From contig NC_134029.1 in the NCBI RefSeq assembly GCF_964204645.1, positions 7,024,001 through 7,088,000 of the forward strand: a DNA stretch of 64,000 bases, read 5' to 3'. Below, piece after piece: positions 26,401 to 37,400 of this stretch (its first letter is position 1; each line of letters starts with the position of its first letter). This DNA is from Tubulanus polymorphus. Taxonomy: Eukaryota > Nemertea > Palaeonemertea > Tubulaniformes > Tubulanidae. The position numbers were made by a program, and so were the translations under genes. The notes beneath the pieces were generated by a model, which was given only the letters and a program-made list of their open reading frames with translations, was not told where the DNA came from and made no database searches.

Positions 26401-26458
26401 GCAAACTGTAAAATCTAATATACATCGAGATACGACCGCATTCATGACCGTATTATAG
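14436..26458 (+). CDS. Adhesion GPCR with Ig, FN3-like, SEA, HormR and GAIN/GPS domains
   Basis: A 34-exon model, 1566 aa, all junctions in phase. Exons: 14436-14616, 15982-16245, 16534-16737, 16824-16940, 17247-17347, 17439-17610, 17742-17905, 18035-18099, 18193-18347, 18610-18861, 19309-19554, 19795-19926, 20039-20140, 20408-20523, 20586-20774, 21063-21125, 21212-21326, 21689-21844, 21957-22023, 22243-22357, 22601-22762, 22864-22967, 23104-23236, 23320-23482, 23572-23641, 23859-23925, 24025-24116, 24189-24315, 24410-24451, 24974-25016, 25138-25526, 25602-25667, 26084-26158, 26267-26458. A class B2 surface receptor. Exon 1 gives a signal-like hydrophobic stretch (YIKIIVAIFTMIEITSA) and joins exon 2 in phase; it is the least certain part. 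The extracellular combination recalls vertebrate ADGRF5 (SEA plus Ig) but adds Ig domains before SEA and a HormR domain. Donors after exons 8 (GTTCGA) and 18 (GTTACT), the acceptor of exon 18 and the 22762/22765 donor choice are provisional. Confidence 0.9.
15982..16940 (+). other. Adhesion GPCR: Ig domains 1 and 2
   Basis: Ig1 spans exons 2-3. It has LTCKANV (first Cys), a Trp in TTWSKGG, and SDAG joined to QYRCTIG (second Cys) across the intron. Ig2 spans exons 3-4, with FEMTCTVVVG and GLGTYCCVG. Residues about 60-255 of the model. Introns split both domains in phase 1. Confidence 0.8.
17247..17610 (+). other. Adhesion GPCR: FN3-like segment
   Basis: Exons 5-6, about residues 255-346. The pattern HYEIIAETTG...GELTIRNLTADKGYTIKMRP matches the later strands of fibronectin type III (hydrophobic T/L..L.P..Y.. 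core). The early strands are weak, so this is an FN3-like call. Confidence 0.55.
17742..18347 (+). other. Adhesion GPCR: SEA domain
   Basis: Exons 7-9, about residues 346-474. A Tyr/Leu-rich start (VLEYALNSTLAQTY), then FEKLSELILTKVTPIFTNIF, then VDHF and RKGILVSIILEL across the exon 8/9 junction, as in SEA folds. The G-S dipeptide used for SEA autoproteolysis is replaced by G-I here, so self-cleavage at this site is not expected. Confidence 0.65.
18610..19926 (+). other. Adhesion GPCR: Ig domains 3 and 4
   Basis: Ig3 (exons 10-11): AVTLVCNADV, KFSWTLN, QSGDS, then TLVCLVEG. Ig4 (exons 11-12): ATWTCKLLP, VVWERDG, then IISCHAENGAG and a final SYLTVFN strand. Residues about 474-684. Confidence 0.85.
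20039..20523 (+). other. Adhesion GPCR: hormone-receptor-like (HormR) domain
   Basis: Exons 13-14, about residues 684-757. Order: TCPAE, NGLTFPETNLGKTAHVPCP, GLVTRDC, LWTNTNRSNC. This is the Cys/Trp/PETxxG spacing seen in HormR domains of latrophilin-type and other adhesion GPCRs. Confidence 0.8.
20586..22762 (+). other. Adhesion GPCR: GAIN domain and GPS
   Basis: Exons 15-21, about residues 757-1046. The helical GAIN-A part has RELCKTLVNITD. GAIN-B strands include NLVLQVKRV and MIGIATVQYRTISNVLP. The GPS has PRCAFWDFE, GSWSTRGC and TCSCNHMTNFAVLM. The cleavage tripeptide is H-M-T where most receptors have H-L-T/S. The His and Thr are present, so autoproteolysis remains plausible. Confidence 0.88.
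21444..21570 (+). repeat. Possible dispersed repeat in adhesion GPCR intron
   Basis: GGGCCCAGTCTTGACTG..TTGGCTATAGAACC is distantly like a segment at 47027-47155 (GGTTCCATAG..TTGGCTATATAAC..CTTGACTG..GGCCC) in inverted arrangement. Similarity was judged by eye and is weak. Confidence 0.3.
22864..26458 (+). other. Adhesion GPCR: 7TM region and cytoplasmic tail
   Basis: Exons 22-29 encode the class B2 seven-helix bundle. TM1 has LHILTTVGCSCSIVC, TM2 INMCAALAAGNLVLMTG, and TM3 begins with Cys in VVCATVS. The loop-2 disulphide partner is in EYYCWLS. TM5 has YAFIGPVMGVIIV, TM6 LVPSMGITWVFGI, TM7 FQYIFTLFNSLQG. Exons 30-34 encode a tail of about 255 residues, rich in Ser, Asp and Arg, ending QRWNLLARVLNTANMRNELL..FMTVL. 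The tail has no domain I recognise, and its C-terminal MTVL could fit a PDZ ligand. Confidence 0.88.
25946..26036. repeat. (TAA/ATA)-type AT-rich simple repeat
   Basis: Degenerate AATAATA/GATAATAA triplet-like run in the intron before adhesion GPCR exon 33. Open frames across it on either strand are artefacts. Confidence 0.8.
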
Positions 26459-27929
26459 ATTATAGAAAACCTAGTAATAAATGTATTGTCGATATAAGCG
26501 CAGGTGTTATATTAAAAGATTGGCGATGCTGATGTTTATTCTATCGTTGCGTGAATTAATATCCAATCGCGCCTAATCATCAAATCAATGATATAGAATC
26601 CCGTATTTTTATGGAATTTTAAGCTATTCATAGCGGCGCCTGTTGTTAAAAAAGAATTGTATCTTAACCGGTCGATAATTGACACATTCTGTGCCCCATA
26701 CCCCATCGAAGTCTAATAGCCTCTCATATCAGACGATAATCGATTGGATCATGTGTTTTAAAACTTCACAGAACCGGTATAGATTACTTACACGTGGCAT
26801 TGTAAAAGCATCATTCTCTTATCTTCAGCCGGGCTTTTTGATATCGACTAAATCTATATATGAAATATCCGCGTTTCAACTGAATGTTGACAGTTATTTT
26901 ACATCATTTGGAACTCAATTCTTCTCGAAACCAACGACGAATTGAGAACGATTTTTTTGCACAATCACGTGTACATCAGACGTGCAAAAAATCCAATAGG
27001 ATCCACCACTCGTTCTAGTCACAATAGCCTGAATTACTGCGAGTGATATTACATAACGTAATAAAAGATTTTCAGTTTTGTGAAAGGAATCATTTTTGCC
27101 TCATTTCATAACAGGACAAGAACGATGAGCACGTCGCGTTTTGATAATCGAAAACAACTTTATTGCAGATTATTCAATCAATAAAACTATAGTAGATAAC
27201 GTTAACAACAAAACACTATTATATCATTTTTACATTATATTGCAGATTGCAACGAAATTTCGAAGCAAAAGAGACTTTTTACTGGTTTTCATAAACACCA
27301 GAAGATTTGTGTATTCTTTCGAAACAATATGAATACTAATTGCTGTAAATGGTGCCGATATTCTATGCATATTGATCTAAGCGACAGATGTTCGAATTCA
27401 TTTCAGCTCTTGGCGATTGTTTTGCTTGGATGTAAGGCCTGCAATGTTTGAATTGTTTTACTCCAGATGTTTAACAGTATTTGACATGATTGGTGATCGT
27501 TGACACTCCAGTATTTTGCACGAGTAATCGAAGATACTTGAGGAAAAAAAAACGATAGTACCACTGCAACGATAAGACTATCATCAGAATACAGAATATA
27601 TATATTCAACAGAGATAATTTCATTGTCATTTAACTATCAATCACCATTATCAAAATGAAATGAATCTCTCTAACAAATTAAGGCAAGAACGCTCGAATT
27701 TCATGTAAAAATCAAATTTCTCGGAATATCTTTTTCTAAATGGAGAAGCGTTGACTTTGTGACAACATGGGTATAAAGCCAATTCTGAATATATTCGGAT
27801 CTAACGTGGGGTCAATATCAGTTCGTTTTGGAGAACACATGCATATTGCAGCATTTCCAAGCTCGGATCAACACAAGCTGTCACTGGAAGTCGACGTATG
27901 AACCCATGTAACTCATTATAATGAATTTA
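26459..27929. other. Convergent intergenic interval
   Basis: Lies between the 3' ends of the adhesion GPCR (plus) and the ZIP transporter (minus). Only 3' UTR sequence and AT-rich DNA are seen. A minus-strand AATAAA (TTTATT at 27159-27164) is a candidate ZIP cleavage signal but is 765 bases from the stop. Confidence 0.5.
26476..26481 (+). terminator. Poly(A) signal of adhesion GPCR
   Basis: AATAAA 18 bases past the TAG stop of the adhesion GPCR model. It is close, so the 3' UTR may be short. Confidence 0.5.
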
Positions 27930-29084
27930 CTACATAGCGCTTTGTGAAGTTGAATTATCAACGGAACTAACGGCATGCCCACTGCCAATGACCATAGCAC
28001 TCATGGGCATAAATATCATCTGCAAGGAAATACAGATAAAACCAATAACTAACATCAACGAATACCATACATTCAATCTCTGGCCGGCTTCGAATTTCAA
28101 CATGTCAAAAAACGTAACGTACATGAAACTACCCGTGGCGATTCCTTCGAGAATCGCTCGAGCTACTTGCATACCAAGGTTATTAGAGTTGTACGCGGTC
28201 ATTATCGTGGCGATTACACCGCCGATAGGTGGCATTAGCGAGAATATTATCAGAATACCGATCACGTGACGATTAGTGATCTTGTCACGGACCTCGGATA
28301 GTTTTTGACCGAGACTGAAGGCAACGAGCGCCTTGTGAAACGACAAAGCCCCGAACATACCCCAAGCGCCACTGGGAGTTTTTTGAAATCCAATCACCAT
28401 TCCTTCGAAAATAGAATGCAACGACAGGGCTATAACAATAGCGTACGAGCGCAAAAGCATCGTAGTCCTATCAGCATTTTGCGAGGTCGGCTGCGTTTCA
28501 TAGTCATCCAGTGAAACGGGTTCACCACACGGCAGTTCAGCTGGTTGCGAGGAGGAATCGTCCTCCTCCGAGGTTTTAACCGCCACGGGAGGACCGTGGC
28601 AACTGCCGTTAAGCGGATCCGGTGGATTTTCGGAGTCGATCGCGCCGTACTCATTCGCTTCTTTGTAATGGCGCATGAAATGTACCTCTTCCACGTCTGA
28701 CGCTAGCATATCGGCCATGTCATTGTAACCTTTTTTACGCATTCGATCCATCCAAAATATCAGGAAATGTTCCATCAACAGAAACGCGATAAGTCCCGTC
28801 GCGATAACTAATTGCGCTACGGGATAGTCGATTTTCACTCCTAGATTAGCGGTCGTAAACTGCATTTCGACACTGGGAATTAGATGTAACAGAATTGTGC
28901 CCAAAAAAACTCCGCCCGCAATGAAATGTAAGCTCGTCATAACCTTAGCTGTCAGGTCGGCGTGTTTCGCGTTTCCTCGTTTTTGAATTAGTTTCTGCAC
29001 GAGAATTGGTAAGTACCCGAAGAAAAACGCTATTATCCATATCAAAATCAACGATATGCTTTTTATAATCACCAACGACACCAT
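27930..29084 (-). CDS. ZIP-family zinc transporter, SLC39A1/2/3 type
   Basis: A 384-residue single-exon ORF from ATG at 29084. Imports Zn2+ (and possibly other divalent metals) into the cytosol across the plasma membrane or organelle membranes. Eight-helix ZIP layout: TM1-3 within the first 130 residues, then a variable cytoplasmic loop (about 130-205), then TM4 with SLHSIFEGMVIGFQ, TM5 with SFHKALVAFSLG, and TM6-8 including ILEGIATGSFMYVTFFD. The His and Glu of HSIFEG and the His of SFHK are the metal-pathway residues of this family. The loop lacks the His-rich stretch of many ZIPs and is acidic instead (EEDDSSSQ). Most similar in layout to the ZIP1/ZIP3 subfamily. The lack of introns is normal for some members or could mean retroposition. 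Confidence 0.95.
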   Translation of the reverse strand: MVSLVIIKSISLILIWIIAFFFGYLPILVQKLIQKRGNAKHADLTAKVMTSLHFIAGGVFLGTILLHLIPSVEMQFTTANLGVKIDYPVAQLVIATGLIAFLLMEHFLIFWMDRMRKKGYNDMADMLASDVEEVHFMRHYKEANEYGAIDSENPPDPLNGSCHGPPVAVKTSEEDDSSSQPAELPCGEPVSLDDYETQPTSQNADRTTMLLRSYAIVIALSLHSIFEGMVIGFQKTPSGAWGMFGALSFHKALVAFSLGQKLSEVRDKITNRHVIGILIIFSLMPPIGGVIATIMTAYNSNNLGMQVARAILEGIATGSFMYVTFFDMLKFEAGQRLNVWYSLMLVIGFICISLQMIFMPMSAMVIGSGHAVSSVDNSTSQSAM

Positions 29085-30067
29085 TTTTGCTTTCGGATCG
29101 ATTTTATACTAAGAAGCCCTGATCAACGACGACTCTTTGTGACCATATTGCACACATTAAATGCAAATTTTGAGTTCATCTGAAAAAATGAAATAGAAAT
29201 ATACGTAGGTTTCGTCGCTCGGATGTGAATTTCATTTAAAACCACATGTACGCGAGAAAGTAGTTGATATTCGATTCTCGGCAAATTAGCCGCGCAAGGA
29301 TGCGCAATTACACAAATTAAAATCGTCTCGGGAATCGTAATCATCGCTATCAGATTTTCCGATGTATTCAACAAACTATTTCTCCATTTCGTCCGTACTT
29401 ACGATAACAACCGAATAACGTTTCCGTATAGAACTCCTCTCGACTTCATATACCTGGCTGCGTATGAGTAGGACAGCCGATGCGTGGGTATAGAACAGTT
29501 GTGTGAATATATTCAAACACCAGCTTGGTTTGGGTAAGCTCCATGCTACTGAATCGATCTACATTGCGCAAATATCATTTCAGGCAGCCAATTGTGCGCA
29601 CATATTTCTGATTGAAGTATATGTAAATGAATTGATATAGCGACACAATATGAAACTGAACGAAATGCAAATCCTGATTTTAAACGGTATTTTTGACGGC
29701 AACTGAGTCAATCATTTCGTTCACTGACCGAGCCTTGCGTGTTCTCGCTTTGTCTAGCCACACGTGTTGTTTCGTATCGAGCAAAAAGTTTTCAATTTAT
29801 TTCCGAGATCCAGAGCCAATATACACTAACGTATTTATGAACAGTCTGCTGCAGTTGTCGCATGCACATTAACAATATATATTGTCATAATCCCTCATTT
29901 TCAGCTGTGTTTGACACAATTCCTCCCATTTATAGTCGCTATAGTTGAAACACAGTAAAATAAGGTATTTACAGCGATTGAGTCTAGAATCAGTGTGAGA
30001 TTCATTCGATTTTTCATAATCGAGATTATATTCTATGAAACAACATATTGTAAATTCGAAACTTGTT
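29085..30067. other. Interval upstream of ZIP and downstream of the second GPCR
   Basis: A minus-strand donor-like GTAAGTACGG near 29400 and an acceptor-like TTTTTTCAG near 29178 could frame a 5' UTR intron of the ZIP gene (inference). TTTATT at 29796-29801 is the likely poly(A) signal of the GPCR to the right. Confidence 0.4.
29796..29801 (-). terminator. Poly(A) signal of second GPCR
   Basis: AATAAA on the minus strand about 270 bases past the stop at 30068. Confidence 0.45.
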
Positions 30068-31773
30068 TCAGAATTTGTCTCTCTCAATTGGCGGTGTCTC
30101 TACTATTCTAGCTGCTGTCGTTTCCGAAGGGTTGGGAGCTATTCTGTTGGAGAATCTCCGAAACAACTGCGAATATTGCTCCCTAAATCTGGGCCCACTG
30201 ATGCAGTACAGATAAAAATTCAAGGCGTTGTTACTGTATTGAAGTAGATTTAACAACGGCCACAAAATCGCGTTGGAGTCGAGAATTTGTTCTCTGTTTT
30301 GGCTGTTTTTCACTTCCAAATGCAAATAGTCCTTTCCTTTCTGATAGAAAACGATAACATAAATTGAAATTGGCAATGTTGTGATCATAAAGACGAAATT
30401 TACGGTCACCAACATGGCAGTCATGCTGCTGATTCGTTTTTGTCGATTCGGAACTACTCGGGCGTTTCCGCAACTGGTGCGGCGATGGCTGACCCTGACC
30501 TTGACAATGATCGAAACGTTGCATACGAAGATGATTACAAGCGGGACGAGGGAGTATACTGTCAAATCGATCAACGCCCACGTACGATCTAAGAAAAGTC
30601 GGTTATGCAAGTCCTCCGACCAGCAAAGAGTCTCATTTTTTCTCGTGATTATCAGTTCGACCGTGTGGAAATAGTGGGAGTTCAGAATAAACAACGCGAT
30701 GAACATGGTCACCAACGCGATCACGGCGTTCCGTGTCGTGGTCATCGTTTTAGCGTGAATCGGTGCGCACGTGACTATAAACCGCTCGATCGTAACGGCC
30801 ACTAAAATCCACGACGAACACTGGAGCAGGTAATAAACGAAAAAATGACCAAATTTACAAACCGCTTCCGAAAATGTCCAAATATCGATACCATCGGTCA
30901 GGTAAAATACCCAGTAGCGAGATAGACCAATGTATAAACCCAGAGTATCGAATATTGCCAAGCACGATAGTAACAAATGTGTCGGTACGCGTGGATCATT
31001 CTTCGTCATTACGATTAGGCACGAGACGTTTCCAAACGTGCCTAAAAGTAGCAAAATTGGAATTCCTAACTTCCAAATCAGTTCTCCAACGCTGTCGTAA
31101 TAGTTCGTATCGTCGGGTGGTGGGAATACTCGAATTCTTGAGGCAATATTCCCGTTACCTGGATGAAAAAAGAAGGCGGATTCGTTTTATTCAATTCTAT
31201 CGTTTGTTGTACATTCAGACGTAATGAATTTTGGAATTTATAATGGGTTCTTTATGGAATATACAATACGTCCTATACCGGTCGTCTCTTTTCTATTTGG
31301 AATGGCCGTGTTCTTCGAAAATATTTAAGCTTTAAGAACTATTACTTTCCTTGAAATAGAAATGCTAGCAACCAGGCCAAATTGAAAAAACCTTATCGAA
31401 TTTTGATCCATATTATATTAGAGTAGTGACTCTGATCGAAGATGACGAATCTCCATCAAGCTTAAGTGTGATTTGAAGCGAAGAAATCAAAATTCTAATT
31501 TGAAAATAGTAAACCTATTAATTGGCAGTTCTACTTTACCTTCCAGATTTGCGAGTAGAATATGACGCGCACTTGTAGGTGTTCCATTCGTATATAATCG
31601 AATGATCTGGTCACCACTAGTTGAAACATCGTATACAGCGTCGTATCCGTGCATTATTTCTCGATTAAAATTTCTCGATATTCAAATTCTTGAATGCGGA
31701 CGAAGTGGTAAAATCGTCTGTCTAGCTTACGGTGTAGCGTGGAAAAATTGTGCACCGCCAATGAACTCCTCAT
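30068..31773 (-). CDS. Class A peptide-type GPCR, two exons
   Basis: Main exon 31158-30068 plus a short first exon 31773-31731 (ATG to MRSSLAVHNFSTLH). The split codon (C then GT) keeps the frame and gives 377 aa. Without that exon the frame has no ATG before TM1 and is closed by TAA upstream. The ectodomain has glycosylation sites (NFS). TM1 has GTFGNVS, TM2 LSCLAIFDTLGL. TM3 has AVTIERFIV (ERF for DRY), TM5 YSLVPLVIIFVCN, TM6 FVFMITTLPISIY (no CWxP). TM7 has SNNALNFYLY (for NPxxY), then CISGPRFR and an Arg/Ser-rich tail. It resembles FMRFamide/sex-peptide-receptor-like invertebrate receptors. It shares the N-A-x-N-F-x-L-Y TM7 form with the receptor at 12371-13372, but they are not recent duplicates. 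Confidence 0.88.
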
Positions 31774-34409
31774 CACTAAATAGTGCATTTATACATTTTT
31801 TTTTCATGTTCTACCTAACGAAGCCATCAAACGTTCATTCCCGCGATACTAAAAGGAAAATAGTATTTTCCACGCAAATGGTCGACGAGTTGACTCTGGT
31901 GACGATAGATTTCTTATCAGTTATTAATGTTTACATAGTTGTTACGTTACGAGAATGTTTATGAGAAATCGAGGAATTTCAGCGGATCTACATTGTAGTT
32001 ATTGGCCATAAAAGTGGGTTGTTTTTGTTATAATAAAATCGGTTTAATCGTAAACACGGTCGGTGTACCCATAACATGACGACCAGAAGTGCATTTTGGT
32101 GGGGGGGGGGGGGGCAGGACCCGAACCCGACGGAAGGCTTATATTATAACAATGATTGCAAAAAGGGCACTTTTCCAAAATTTCTGGGTCCCTGCTTGGT
32201 ACGGCCCTGATTATCAATAAAGATTATTATGGTTGCGTCTTTCGTGATGTTTTTTTTTCGACGAATTACCACTTTTACCACGTCATAGTAAGTCTTACCT
32301 ATCAAATATTGATAATATTGACAAATGCCAACCAGATTAATGGGTTGATAAGTTCATGATAATTTGGAATTGGGACCAAAATATCGAGTGTGAGGACAAT
32401 GTAAATAAACAACTCATCGTACAGTTAGCCAGCCACCCGGGTTAAAGGTAAAAACTAGGTGAAGACGGCAAACTGAAGGATATTAGTATTGAACTTTATT
32501 ATGCCCTGTCATGTAGTCAATTCCGGCTGCACTTTGTTGACCAAATCTGTTCGCGTACCCAGTGACATTGACACGCAACGTAAGGAGTTGGGCATGTACG
32601 CGCGCACGCCCGGAATTGGAGACATTCGAGTCTTCAGGTTTTGTTAGTATCGAGACGTGAGAATTAATAGGGAGGTTTCCAGTTACCAGGCGCCGTTTTT
32701 AGGCGGTCCCGCATTGTTGGACAAATTTTACATTTTTCACATTAAAACCTTTAGCGCGATTAATCGTCGTCCATTTACCTTTTGCTACAAAAATCTAAAT
32801 TGTGTTTAGTTGGCCATCAGAAAATAGAAATTGTCACCTTTCTACCAACACATAACTCCAATAACAAGAAACTAGTTCCATTGAAACTTGTATTTTATTT
32901 TTAATACTGGTTGATTATACGTACACTGTTTCAAATCAGTTAATGATTTTAATCGAAATGATCAAAACGAACTTAGAATCTCGCAAAGAATCATCGTCTT
33001 TCGTTGAAAGATGTAAGAAAAAAACTAGAAAACGTAGTTACACCCACGACATCTATGTATATGATGATCAAATTACAACGACTAGAACATCTATTGACGA
33101 AGCGTATTACAAAATACAAAGTAATCCTTAAATTCATACATCCCATACACAAGCATCATTTAACAAGTGGATTTACGAGCAGAACAGGTGAATCCAAATT
33201 TTTAGGTATATTTTTGCGCTACCAGGAACAAGTTGTTAATGAGTAGTTTATGGTTCATCAAAACGAAAGCATAATAATAAGCCATAGACAGCCTCAACCC
33301 AGGAGAACACGACAGGCGTGCCGAATTGAAACACCGTCTGATAATTAGCGTCCTTGCATAGTAGTCGACCCTACGGTTGTGCTAGATTGTACATTTTACA
33401 TGTTCATGTTGACCCCCACGCGTACCTCCCTAGTTAAACCGGCTATTCGTGCGATTTTTCAATCTTTAACACAAAAATGGTAAAAACACGCTCTAATCAA
33501 TGGGGGTACACCGGCGCCGCTACTGTGACAAACGATGATTCCACACATGGCAGGCGAGGATCCGCCAGGTTCGCTAGTGGTACCCGCTTCAATACCTTTA
33601 AAGATTCAACTCGAATTAACTGTTCTGATTAGTGAATCAATTTCCAGTGAAACTATACCACACACTCATTGGGAACGTCAGGCTTGTTTGACATCAATTC
33701 TATTTGGGAGCCTAACATCCAGTTCAACAAATTGAAAATGAACAAATTTTCGCAATGTATTGTTACGCCATCTAGTATGTGCCAGTGCCCCATTGTATTA
33801 CGTTTTTTTTATAATAACTGCAATCCGTACATGTACAAACCGTCGGGCGAGTTATTAACAATGGCTGCGATGCTACATCTATATTATATATAGTTTTGTT
33901 TGAATTACATTTATACAATAACGTTCCACATCAGTTCGTCATCATTAGAAAATAAGCTGGACTGAAAGTCCCCGAGTAGTTGTCATAAAACATCTTTATA
34001 AAAGATAAAAATAGACCATTTATATATATTAAAGTAGACTTTACACGTCAATCAAAAAAGAACGCGATGCATGCCACACAATTTGGAGCATGCACAAAAG
34101 AAAAATATGATTCGAAGCATCGACGTGATGGAAGCTTTTCTCAATATCTGAACAAATTTCTTCTTGAACTTCGTTCTAGTTCGAATATTCGTCAACAAAT
34201 ATTGGTTAGTCTGAATAGCACACGAATATTACATACTTCATCGCCTAAAACTGCATACGTCAATATGGCATCATCAACATTAAGTTGATTTTCATTATTT
34301 ATTGCCTTTTTCTCTATTTGTTGGTATTTTGTTCCCTGGTTTAATTCCTTCCTTGTTCGCTCTTTTTAAAAATGTTCAGATCTTTGATCTTTCCTTGTTC
34401 TCTGAATAT
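31774..34409. other. Intergenic interval, GPCR to CRMP 3' end
   Basis: No supported gene. A poly-G run of about 14 (around 32099-32114) and AT-rich DNA are present. Several open frames of 60-75 codons have no family similarity and no codon signal I trust. TTTATT at 34298-34303 is the likely CRMP poly(A) signal on the minus strand. Confidence 0.5.
34298..34303 (-). terminator. Poly(A) signal of CRMP gene
   Basis: AATAAA on the minus strand about 107 bases after the CRMP stop codon. Confidence 0.5.
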
Positions 34410-37400
34410 TTACCAGCCGAAAAGGCTTGATTTGCCGCCGGGTGGTTCCTGAACTCGAACTTTAGCTCGACGATCAACGTGGACGTTATCTAAGCCAGTT
34501 CCTAAAACAGAAAACAGGACATTTATAATGACCACGAAAATGACCACGAAAACCCATGGTTCGTATAGCTTTATCGATTCGGACAACAAAAACCTTTTTC
34601 TGATGGATGTTTCAAAATATCTTGTTCACTTTCGGCGTTTGCGTCGCTGTTGTCTCTACTTGGGATTGAAACAGGCATTCTCGTCACCGGAAGTACTTTA
34701 CGCGCGGCCTAAAATTGCAATTGGTAAACGAATGTCCATAAACACAAATCAAAAACACGAAAGCTGTTGCTGAGATTTGCAAGATTGAAATAAGTCCAAA
34801 AGTAGTATTGCAATATCATGTATTGCAGTATTATGTTTTAGTGAATTAGTGAATATTTGTAAGTAGGCAAAATCGATCTCTCAATTAGATATCAACTTAC
34901 CTTGTCTCTAGCAGCAATTTTACTGTAGATTTGTTCATTGTTGGCCGGAGTTTCAATAAATCGACCGGCTCCTTGAGATACGTGGAGCTGTAATGAAATG
35001 TGAATGCTATACACATCTGTATGCTTGTTTATGTGCATGAATTCCTATTACATCAAAGAATTACTACATCGAATATAAGGAACTGACAGCTGCTAGTACA
35101 GAGATATTAGACACACGCAAAATTTAGTATTTTGGCTTCGATTTTTTTCATCAATTTTTTGATAATTTTAACCGTTTTGAACACGTACGTATTGGACTGA
35201 ACAATAATAGTATATAACGATGGTTTAGCAACAATAAATCGTAGAATTAGAAATCTACTACAAATCCTTGTTTCTTTACATCATCTTTAATATATATCAG
35301 GGGAATATAGATTAATATAGTTAAAAGAAACTCTCAGCATATATATAATCACCTCGCCCTCCTCGTATATAACACGTCCTTGACTGACAATTATTATCGG
35401 CCCTCCTTTGCATTTCATTCCTTCGAACATGTTATATTTGACTTTCGACAGCGACTTAGAGACGGATATCTCAGTGACTAGATTCGGATCCCAAATCAAT
35501 AGATCTGCGTCAGAACCGAGAGCGATTCTTCCTTTCTGCGGGTAAATGTTGAATATCTTGGCAGCGTTCGAACTGGTTATAGCTACGAATTGATTCGGTG
35601 TCATTTCACCGGTATTCTGAAATAAAACAAATCGAAAACAAATCGATTACACCAAGTTATCATTAAAAGAGCTCTATAGCGATAAATCAGGGTTAGATTG
35701 CCTCTCGCTGAAGCTCACGCCAACACAAAACCTGTCTGCAAACCTTTTATTGGTCTTTTACATTGCCGGCTGAGTTTTGGGTTGGTGTACAAGCTTCGGC
35801 GGGAGGCAATCAAACCCTGGCGATCGAGGATGCTTGTTACTTACGACACATGTTTCCCACAATACAGACATTCGTTCTTGGACCCCGTGGACACCGTGCG
35901 GAATCTTTCTGAAGTCGTCGTAACCTAAACCACGGTCAACTAGCGAAAATGGGCTATGACCTGATGCGGTAACTTGGATAGATCCACTGAAAAATTATTA
36001 TTTGATTTCATTTATAATATGTACATGTACAGAGAAAAGTTGGTTCAAAAATGATTAAAATCGGCATCAGACGATCTTACGATCCATTTCAAAGATTTCG
36101 ATAAATCGTGTGAATTACCTAGAGAGGAAATTGATTAGATGAGAAGTGGTCGAGGGATCCGGTCTCAGCGGTGGAACCGATACCGTATGCGCAGCCGTTA
36201 TCCAATCGGAACTATAGTAGTTACGTCCACTTCCGCCGGCGAGCGCGCTGACCCACGTCTCACAAAACACTAGCGCACCTATTTTTACAAGTGAGGATAT
36301 GAGAATTATATATCAATATAATGACACAATGTCTTACAAGCGTCCATCCAAATTCCATAACCATACTTGACATCTACGAGTAAAATCCCACGATAAATGT
36401 ATTACTGACTAAAACGTTCACTTAAAATACTAGATACATTTCGGGTGGTTGCTACCACCCTTCTTCAGTCTTACAAGCCTTTTTAGACTGAAGAAGGTTG
36501 GTAGCAACCACCCGAAATATTTCTAGTATTATGAATAAACGTTTTAGTCAGTATTACATTTATTGTGCGATTTTACTGGTCTTATCACGGATATTTCGAT
36601 CTGACTGATTCAACTTGACCTCTGTTGCTGTGTCCTAACATCTGTATTTCAGTTTTTGCGTTTCTGGTTACTAATATTCTGGAATGGGCTTCATATGCAA
36701 TGGTAGGTCATTTTTTTGTTTTGGTTGAATACAAGTAGTATATGTATATAACTATACCTTCTCTACGGGCCGCTGCAACTGCATTCGATGCGGTTTTGCT
36801 GAGTACGCCAATTATGTATAATGGGCAATTCGCTTGTTTTGCTATTGTAACAGCTCGCGTTATTGCTTCGCCTTCATTCTAAAAACATCACCAAAATACG
36901 GTCAATGTGTTTATAAAAATGTTGGATAATCTTGCTAATAGTTTCGAATGATGATGTGTTTTCTGATGAAAAACGATATCGACTTACCTCTTCGGGTCTG
37001 GCCAACAAGTGGCCTTCGGGCCCAGTGATACCTTGGTCTATAAGTTCCTGCGCTTTCTGTAAATACACAAGGAATAGAACTTATGTCATTGAAATGAAAG
37101 TATGTTTTTGATGTATAGGATCAGCTCTCCCACTCCCTGATATTTAGATTAAGAAATATACCAGGCCAACGAGGTCGCCGTTTTCAGCCACTATTTGAAC
37201 CATAGCTCCGTGTTGCTTGCACGTTTTGAATATTCCATAAAGATCGGCATCGGTCATTTGATACATGTCTTTGTACGTCATGAAGCTAACGAACGTATTC
37301 ACCCCTACAAACAGACGAAAATATTGATGTCAAGATCTTTTTGCTAAAACCATCGAGACCAACACGACAGCGGTCCGTCCCGGCGATATAAAGTCTCTGA

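Noticed and set aside
31534-31588. Alternative first exon (MEHLQVRVIFYSQIWK) for the second GPCR
   Set aside because: It ends in phase 0, which puts a stop codon into the main exon; the exon at 31731-31773 is phase-compatible instead.
32099-32114. Poly-G run
   Set aside because: A homopolymer of about 14; may be partly a sequencing length error and has no feature around it.
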